Shown here in pieces: positions 35,101 to 45,400 of a stretch of DNA of 64,000 nt. Made by a program: the position numbers and the translations under genes. The stretch lies in contig JAKSXM010000238.1 in assembly GCA_022575985.1 (NCBI GenBank), positions 15,073,501 through 15,137,500 on the forward strand. The letters are read 5' to 3'. Origin of the DNA: Anagrus nilaparvatae. Taxonomy: Eukaryota; Arthropoda; Insecta; Hymenoptera; Mymaridae. Within the stretch, counting starts at the first letter, position 1. Every line of letters starts with the position of its first letter. The notes below the pieces were generated by a model. It was not told the origin of the DNA. It did not search any database and was given only the letters and a program-made list of their open reading frames with translations.

Positions 35101-38100
35101 ACATACGGATTATTTCTATTGGGGTTAATTATAATTTAAAACTACTTTAGGGAGAACAAGGAAGACCTGGAATAACGGGACGCAACGGAGAACCAGGATG
35201 GGATGGTGTAGATGGCCTACCCGGCGAACCGTCTCCAATTCCTAAAGAATATTTGAAAGGAAACAGGGGTACTGATGGAATGCCTGGTCTCAAGGGACAA
35301 AAAGGAATCCCTGGTTTAAAAGGATCTCAAGGAGATTCTTCCCAGCACGATTTTCAACTGTTTAAGGGTGAACGTGGATCTAAAGGATTACCAGGAGATG
35401 ATGGTATTGTTATATGTTTAATGGCTATGATTATTATTAATTAATGCTTCTATATTCAAAAAAATCTTATTTTTATTTTTTTTTATTATCCATTGAAATG
35501 GTGAATAAAAATAATGATAGGAATAAAAATGATTTTAAACTTTATAAAAATTAAAATTAAACTTATTAATTTAAATTATTTTACTTTCCTTCTACGATTG
35601 TCATAAGTTTAATGCCTATTAAATAAATAAACTTACTTATGATGCCTAGAGTTGAGAACGAATTTTATAGATAAAACTGAACTTTATTAAGACGAGTATG
35701 AGTAAATTAATATACATAATACATAAATAAAATACATAACTTTATGTTAGAATTTTCATACATATATATCATAATTTCATAATTGAATTTTATATTAGTT
35801 TCTTAACTTAAAACATTTATTATTTGATTAATTAGCTTAAATATTTATTATTTATTTCCTTAGTTATTTTATAACAATATGAATTAAAATAAAACGCTTA
35901 TAATTGCTATGGAAAATCTTAAATCGATCCGTTTATAGGCTACGATGGCTTCAAAGGAGAACCAGGAATTCCTGGTGATGTAGGCTTTCCTGGACTGCCT
36001 GGAGAGCAAGGACCGCCAGGCATTTCAGCGCAGGGACCTTTAGGGTTAAAAGGATATCCTGGAATACCAGGAGAACAAGGTCCACGAGGAATCCCAGGAA
36101 GTCCCGGTCTTGATGGAATCGATGGTTCTCCTGTAAGTACGCATTTTATATGCATATATTCCACCTTAATAAGCAACACTGTGAAAAAGTCCAAAATAAA
36201 TATTAGCAATATTAGTAAATATTGCTAATATGTTTATCCTATTTCATGCTAGTTTCAAAAGTTATTCCCAAATATGTATTTTCGTTAACTCTACTTACAA
36301 GAAAATCGCCAACTCTCTGGAAATCCAATTTTCTATGAATTTGTGGGAAGGTTGTGGTAGTTGACAAAATATTCCCTATATCCACAGTTTACCTAAATGG
36401 GGCTCCTGGGCCTAGAAATTAAACCCACTAGAAAGGTTCTGTGCTCTACGATAAGGTTTTTAGGCTATATTCTGAATGACGGTGCTACCTTTTATGTCAA
36501 CTAAATAACTTCCAGTTGGTTCCATTTTTTTCGTCTTAATATCACCCTTTAATCTCCAAGAAAAATGTTCAAATACTCTTAAAATTTTGTATTTTTTTCC
36601 AAAAATGTATTTTCTTGATATGAATTTACATTAAAAACGTACATTGTTTCTTATATTTTTCAAGTAAGACATAATATAATTATTTTCAACATAATTGTGA
36701 TAGTTGTTCGTAATGTTAAATTAACGTTCTTCTTTCTGTTTTCTTATGTGATCCTTATTTTTTCTATTTTTTTTGGCCTAATTGCAGTTGACGATACATA
36801 ATTTCAGCGTCCACTTGTTCCTTTTTCAGCTCTGTCAGAAACATATACAAGCTACAGTTCTAGTATGCGTTGAGCCTAAACTCCCAGAATGCTTGTTGTA
36901 TAGAAAACCATCCAAATGAAGAAGAACTGAAGAACGCGATTTTATTATCTCAGCCATTACAAAAATTTTTACTTCTTTTTTACAAAAATTTCAATTCAAC
37001 TAAACAATTTTTTAATTAATTTAACTACAAATTTCAATTAAACAATTTTTATTTATTTTGAACCTCAAATTTCAATTTAACTAAACATTTTTTTTATTAA
37101 TTTATTTCTTTTTCACAAAAATTTTAATTTTATTCTAAATGTAACCTAATTTTATATTTTATTCTAATTTTTTAATTTTATTCAAATTCAACCTAATGTT
37201 TGTTTACTAATAACGTGAAATTAAGTTAAAATATTTATTCACATCTATTTTTTTATTTGAATTTTTAAAAAATTTGAAAATAATAAATAAAAAAAAACTT
37301 ATTTTGGGAAAAAAGGACTTTGGGAAAAAAACTACCCTGTTTACGTTGTCATAAGACTGTTATCTATAAGGAATGCTTTTGTAGGTAGAAGCTTTTAGTA
37401 AACCCATGCTTGTCTAGGAAGGTATTTTAGTCCGTAACTTTATTAGTAAATAGCTGCTTCTGCAATACAGCCTCTTAATAGGAAAGCCTTATTTAGCGTT
37501 ATACCATCAAGCTAGAAACCTTAAGCTAGAATGGTAAGCTTGATCATAAAGCTGCATTGAAACATCTACATAAGTGAATTACCCATTTACGTACAGAAAG
37601 CCTCATTTAAATTACTTTTTGAGGTTTTTTAGCCTCTGATTTATTTTTAATGTTCTTTTTTAAAAGGGAGCAGCAGGCTTGAAAGGTGATCGAGGTGACA
37701 TCGGCACTAGCCTTTTTTATGGAGATATAGGTGATATTGGACCAGTCGGTTTACCTGGAGACATTGGTGATCCTGGTCCTGATGGATTAAGAGGGCCTCC
37801 AGGGATTGATGGAAGAAAAGGAGTTAAGGGAGAAAAAGGATCTACAGCACCTGAAGGTTACCCTGGAATTAAAGGATCTAAAGGAATAAGAGGTGGTGTT
37901 ATTCAAGGTCCAAGAGGAATGCCTGGGCTTTCAGGACGACCAGGCTATCCTGGTGTCGTAGGGGATACAGGACCCAAAGGTAAGCCTTGACATTAAGCAA
38001 GTCTTATAACTAAAGTTTTATATCTACAAACATTATTGCTTGTATATGACGCATTATTTTTTTTTATTACCACTTTAATTAGCCCAGAAATTAAAAAAAA

Positions 38101-41100
38101 AAAAAAAATTTGAAGGAATATCGATTAAACCCATATTTTCAGGTAGTTTGAAACTTTAGAAACTGGAAAAAAATCATGAACAAGAAATCAGTGTCAAAAA
38201 GATTTTTCCAATCTTATGTCAAAAACTACTTTTTATTTTAACTGAGCTATATAATTTTTGAAAATTTTTGTTTTTTAGGCTGCTAGTGGTATTTTACAGG
38301 GTATTTGCTTTTGACAAGCTAAAATATGTTCAAAAATAAGAAAGTAAATAAGTATTTAGCATCGGTTTTTAACAATATTTTGACATTCATAAGTTAAAAA
38401 ATGTTTCATTTGTTGCTTTTTTTTCAAATTTCATTATAGTTAACTAGAAAATTTTTTTTAATTTTTTAATAATACATAAATTTTTGAAAAAGCGTTTCTT
38501 TACAGGATTGGTATACAGCTGAAAAAATGGCGTTTTGAGGCAGTATAATTCAAATAATGCTTTTTGTATATTGGTTTCCATGCAAATTATGAGGATTTAT
38601 AATTAGTACGAGAAAGACGCAAAAAAAAAGATTTGTGCTAAAAAAAAGTTTAAAAAAAAAACAGAAAAAAATATCTATTTAAAAAAAAAAGCAGTTTTGA
38701 AATAAAAGTAAAAAAATCTTTTTGGTACCTATCACCGATTTCTTCACAATTTTTTTTTGAGTTTTGAAAATGAAAAATACCTCAAAACATGGGTCTTATC
38801 GATGTATCATCAAATATTTTTGTTTTGATATCATAACAAAATAACGGGTTATATAATAATATAAAAAATGGTCAGCTTTTAATGAAAAATATAATTAAAG
38901 GAATTGATGGACCTACTGGTTATGCTGGAATGAAAGGCCTCAGAGGAGATACAGGACTTGCAGGATTACGAGGACTCGAAGGAGAACCTGGTATTATTGG
39001 ATACCCAGGTATGCAAGGACCGCATGGCCTTAACGGAATACCAGGATTAGAAGGAGACATGGGTCTTGTAGGCGATGATGGTCCTGTTGGTTTTGAAGGA
39101 TCTCCGGGTGAAATTGGAGCACCTGGACCTAAAGGAGTAAGGGGAAATACAGGTTTTCCTGGATTAATGGGATCTCCTGGTATGTAAAACTGTATTTTAG
39201 CAATAATTTATAAATTATCATAATAATAATTAATTTAATTTCGTATCATTAACTGTTAAAATACAATATCACAATATAAGAAAAGATGGGGTTTATCTAA
39301 TTTATGATGAATTATGGTATAGAAAGAGACAGACACATAGAACTGGCAGAATTCATTGGTTAAAGGGTTAATAAATTAATTTTATTTTAATTTAATAAAG
39401 AATTAAATTTTCAAATATTATAAAATTATATACATAATTTTTGGTGGCCTCACTCATATATACTATTATGTCATGCATACATACAAATATATAAACACTG
39501 GTTTACGCAAATTTATAATAAGAAAATTCGCAGGAGTAAAATTTCGTACAAATTTCATTAATATCTACTTACGACAGCTTCTTTTATATTTACTCAAAAG
39601 TAACTTCCGTGATGTAATCGGAATCCAATTGGCTTTGAAGATAAACTCTTCTTAAAGGAATGAACCTCGTCTTCGTGGCAGCGTCTTTGATTTCACTTGC
39701 ATATCTTTCATTCTAACTCATTAGAAATATTGATTAATTTCGGCCAAACAATGAAAACAATCTTCAACAATGTTGCAGCATACGCTTTTACTTAAAAATC
39801 ACCTGGAGAGCATAGATCATCTACAGGGGCAAAAAAGGAGATTACATAATTCGTACGATTTCCAGAAAGTCCACGCGACGAGAGATTTTTTCGTTGAAAT
39901 CCACATTACCCCCACTTATCAATTAGAAATATCGATTTAAGCGCCTTAATTCTTATCTAAATTACATAATATATAAGCGTAATAATTAACTTGAAATTAT
40001 ATAAAATGTGTATAAAAACACTGCATTACAGGTATACCTGGAAGGATTGGTTTAAAAGGAGACCGCGGATTTCCAGGACCTAAGGGTTTTAAAGGTGAAA
40101 ATTCTTTCAGTGGACCACAAGGAGAAATTGGAGAACCAGGGTTACCAGGTGAGTTTGGTACATTGGGATTACCTGGTATTAACGGAAGACCAGGACCTCC
40201 CGGTGAACCAGGACGTGGCTACAACGGATTCCCAGGTGAACCAGGATTGCAAGGAGATCCTGGTTACGCAGGTCTTAATGGGATAAAAGGATTAAAAGTT
40301 AGTGCTGAAAAAATAAAAAAATAAAGCAGCTCATGCTTCTTAAATTATATTTAGTCCATGGAAATAATGAAAATTTCCTGAAAATCCAGAAATTTTTTGT
40401 TTATCAGATTTTTTTGCACGAAGTTTAAAAGTAAGGTATACATAAATAGAAAATCACTACGCGATCGCATAATAGTGTATGTATTTTTTATTTTAATAAT
40501 ATTTTTAATCGATAATTATACCGTTTATAAACAGACTGTGGTTTACTATTATATTTATCATTTCTCCAAATCATGCAATTTCTTTATTGTATTACATGAC
40601 TTTATTAATCCCATAGTAACCCATAATAAAATTTACGCTTTTTATCTTATTCTTAATTCTATACTCCTATTTAATGACGGTTTTTTATTTTGTTGATTTA
40701 TGTATCCACTGCAAAAATTTCTAGATTTTAAAAATTTTTTCATTTTATCCAATGAACTAATTAAAGCAAAGTATAATATGCCTTAACTTTAGGGTGAATT
40801 GGGAGAAAAAGGAAACGAAGGGTCAAAAGGCGACATTGGTGAAATGGGCCCTAAAGGATATGAAGGTTTTCCGGGCCTTGATGGAGTAAAGGGAATAAAA
40901 GGATTAATGGGAGACTTTGGTTCAGAAGGACCAGAAGGATTCAAAGGAAAAAAAGGAATCCATGGTGATCCCGGATTGATGGGAAGGCCAGGTACTTTTA
41001 AGCATTAAATAGTCAAAGCCAATGCATCCAAAAATTATAAGTGGAATAATACGGATCCAACCCAGTGGTTAATTCGTATTTTAAAGAATTAATCCATTTT

Positions 41101-42440
41101 ATAATGACTATTATTATTTAAGGAAAAATTTAAGCCTAGTTTGAAGATTTTTGACTGATACGCATTTGAGAAATTAACTTTTGAAATAAAACAGCCTATC
41201 TTAGCGATTTCTCGCGCATGCAATGCTCAAAAAAAATTTTTTGACCCTGTAATCGGATAGCCTAGGAAAAGAGGAAAAAGCTTTTTCCTTGTTAATGAGA
41301 GTTTTTTACAGAAAAAGCAAGAAATGCTATCCCTCGCATTTCTTACTTTTTTTATAAAAGTCCAAAACAGAAAAATGATGACAAAAATCGAGATTTCGCT
41401 CTAGGAGGCTGGTGGCTTGCTTTTGGTAGTACTTTCAGAACAAAAAAAACTTTGGGGCAGTTTTGAAGAAATCTCATATACACTTCATTGAAAGCTACCT
41501 AAATGCTAATAAGCTGTATTTGATCAAGTCATAAAATAATCAAATCATAATCGTACTTAACGACTAAATCGTCTTTAATATACTTGAAATATTTTAAATT
41601 ACCAATTTTGAGGTTAAAAATTAGAAAATGTGGGATTTGCCACCATTTAAATTTTTTTCAAAAAAATAGTATTGCTGTAGTTATTTTGGAAAAATTAACT
41701 ACTTAAAACTGACCGTCTGAAAATGGATGAGATTTTCAAGACTGTTCTAAAAGAAAAAAAATATATACGAAAGGCTGGATTGGATCCATGTATTACAACG
41801 TTTAAATTATTTGGATGCATTTAATATTGCAGGCGCACTGACTAAAATTAACTAACTTGATTTTATTGAATTTAATAAGCTCTTTAACCAGTAATAAATA
41901 AATATTAATATGGAAAAAAATGTTCATATTTGGATTTCATATTAATATGATATGCATTCCATATATAAAAAATATAGAATATGGATATGGAAAAAATCCA
42001 TATCTGTCGCATTTGTCCTACTCTGGTTTTAATTGCATGTTTCTTTCTACTGAAATAACAATAAACGCTTTTCTAAATCATCATTTAATTTTTAGGAATG
42101 CCCGGAGATTCAGGTAGACCTGGATTAAGAGGTAAAATTGGAAGGCCAGGTGCAAAAGGCATTCAAGGAGATGCTGGATATATGGGTTTGGCTAATCGAA
42201 CCTTTGGAGAATCTGGAGTTCCTGGACTTGTTGGTCAACCTGGTAGGAAAGGTGAACATGGAGAATCAGGGTTACCTGGTTTCCAAGGTTTAAAGGTATT
42301 TATTTACTATGTAGGTATTTAAAATCACAAGAGTCTATAAAATCAACTTTAGCACTTAAACTTCGGAGATGCTTTTCTTTTATATCCGATTGTTTTCGAG
42401 TAATTTTGCATAGTTTGTAAGAAAATTGAAAAAAGGTCTG

Positions 42441-42478
<38 letters not shown>

Positions 42479-45400
42479 CTCTCTCTCTCTTATAACCCCG
42501 CTGCGCGACCTGACGAAGAAAAATTGTATAGAACCCTTGTCAAAAAATAAATAATGATCCAAACAGCAGCTTATGTAGGAAGTTCCTTTCTCTTATGTTT
42601 TTTCGTCTGCCATCTTGAAAAATCGGAACATATTCCGGGGTGAAAAAATGAAAATTTGTTTAATTGTTTTTTAGTCCACCATGTTGGAAAATTGGAAAAT
42701 AGTTTAAAATTATAATTTGGTGATATATAGGTTATAAGATAAAACAAAATATTTTCACTAGTTTTAAATATTTTTGTGCAATGATAGTATTGAAATGTTA
42801 GAATTAAATTTAGCAGAATATACCCCATTCAAATTTTTCTTTGAAGTGTCTTATTTTTTTAGAAAAAATGAAATATTGGTATTGAATTTAGCAAAATATA
42901 ATCCTATATAATTTTTCTTCAAATAGCGTCCTTTTTTATTGAAAAGATGTAATTTCAATTTTTTTTATGCAATGATAGCATTGAAATACTGGTATTTAAC
43001 TTACAAGAATATACTGCCGTCATCATCTAAAGCGACGTTATGTGAAAGAGCATCCCGGAATATTAGGGAAAAATCTGCACCAGAATGATATCTAAAAAAC
43101 CTTTCACAGATTCTGTATGCATAAAAAAATAATAAGTTCCCCGTTGGAATTTTGCCCTCAGCTGCACTTCATTCAAAAAAACCCCATAAAAAATTTTTGT
43201 TTTTTTTGAAATTTTGACGGTTTCTGCAACTCAAATTTGCTCTAACCAGGCTCATTTTGAAGGGCTTTGATAGATAAAAAACATATAAATTTTCCAGAGA
43301 GGTAATTTTTGATGTAGCAAAATGATTGAATTTTAAATTAAAATTTTTAAAGTTAGTCTTTAGTATTTTTAAATTTAAGGGTTCCTAAAGTGAGCAAAAT
43401 TATTTTTTGACTATTGTATGTGAAAAAAGTATCAAAGACAAATCTTTTAAGACCATGTTGACCTATTTTGGTACTAAAGAACCAGTGATATGAATTTCAG
43501 ACAGATTTTTGAAAAAAAAAGAGAAAAAAAACACGTTTTTGCCCACCCCCTGCCCCATGAAGTGCAGCTGGGGGCAAAATTCCAACGGGGAACTTATTAT
43601 TTTTTTATGTTTAAACAATCTGTAAAAGGTTTTTTAGATATCATTCCGGTGCAGATTTTCCCTTAATATTCCGGGAAGTTCTTTGTACGTAATGCTTTTT
43701 CATTAGTTTTTGCAATGGAAAATACACTAAATTATGCGAGAAATTATAACCTATGTAAAATGTTTTGAAAGATTCAATGTTATAAATTTTATTTTCAATT
43801 AATTAATTTATAACAAATTATGAAAAATTTCATTATTATAAAAATTCTAGAATTTTACTTTAGAAATTAATTTTTGTCAAAATCTATCGTCTCTCTTTAT
43901 ACTTTATTTTTAGATGCATTTTTATGCAATAAACAGCTTATCCAAAGTTTTTATTAAATTCTATCGTTGACAGTGTTACCAATCAAAAACCTTAAATCAA
44001 TTTGGCTGATTCTACACAGTTAACGTCGAGTAGAGAAGTTAATTAAACAAATTAATTAATTAAATTAATTAAATTAACTCTTAAAGCACTATGTATAGAA
44101 TAAATCTTAAAGATAGATAGTTTGATGCGAATACACTTTTTTAACAATATTTAATAATTAATATCAATTGATTAAATTTAAAAAGTTTATTTTTGGTATA
44201 GGGAATATTAGGAGATTACGGTAGTACAGGACCTGATGGTTTTCCTGGAATCCAAGGTCCCAAGGGAATTCTTGGGGATGTCGGACAAAGAGGACCTCCA
44301 GGCCTTCCTGGTGTAGGTGAGCCTGGAGAATCAGGTGCCCCTGGAATGGATGGTTTCCCAGGATCTCGTGGCCGTCCTGGGCCAAAAGGTCTACCTGGAG
44401 AGTGGGGACCAGATGGAGAAGATGGTATTCAAGGTTATCCGGGTATATCTATTATGGGCCCAAAAGGATTCATTGGAAATCAAGGTAAGATCATGGCTCA
44501 AATACTAAATAACATTATATTTTACAAACTATTACAAAATTTAGCGTCCAAAATATTTTAAATTAAAAGAGATTATTTTAACGTGCAGTTCCACACAAAA
44601 AGTGCAGTTTTAAATTCAAAATTTGTAAACTTTATGTTTTATTTTTATGCACAAGTTATCTTATCATTAGATTTTTGTCTAAAAATACCAGAAAAAATAA
44701 ATAATATTCTAAATTTTTAAAAATTTGACAGAGATAAATTATAGGGTAAAGGGGGGGGGGGTGATTACGTCATTTTGTACAGTTGTAAAAAATCCTTTAA
44801 ATAATCTCTAAGAATGATTTTATAAACTGGTTTCTTATAAGATTAAAAATGCACAAAAAATACTTTTTTGGGATTTTTGATTGCTTCTTTATATGCTTCT
44901 GAAACGTCTCGGACGACATAGGTGTAACGTTTGTTCGGAATCAGTAATAATATTAATAACTCATCTATTGAGGGAGAAATATATGTCAAAAGACAACTGC
45001 TAGTTTCTTTTTTAAATATGATTTAAACTTTAATTTAAAAAAAAAAATAAAAAATTAAAGCGATTCCTCCCTTAAAGAAATTAATTATTTTAAAGCTAAG
45101 AGTTTTTATTACTTAAATTATTTAAATAATACTAGGCTTACGAGGCTATATTGGTTTTCCTGGAGTCCCTGGATTAGAAGGTAAACCTGGTGTAATGGGT
45201 TCCAAAGGTCCTAAGGGTTTTCCTGGTTTGCCTGGAATGGCAGCAATAAGTTTAAAAGGTGAAATGGGCGACTTTGGATTACCTGGTACTGATGGAAGAC
45301 CTGGTCCAAAAGGAATCAGAGGTGATGAAGGATTTGCTGGTTTGCCAGGACTTCCCGGATTAAAAGGGGAAAGAGGAGATTATGGATCCTCTGGTAGACC

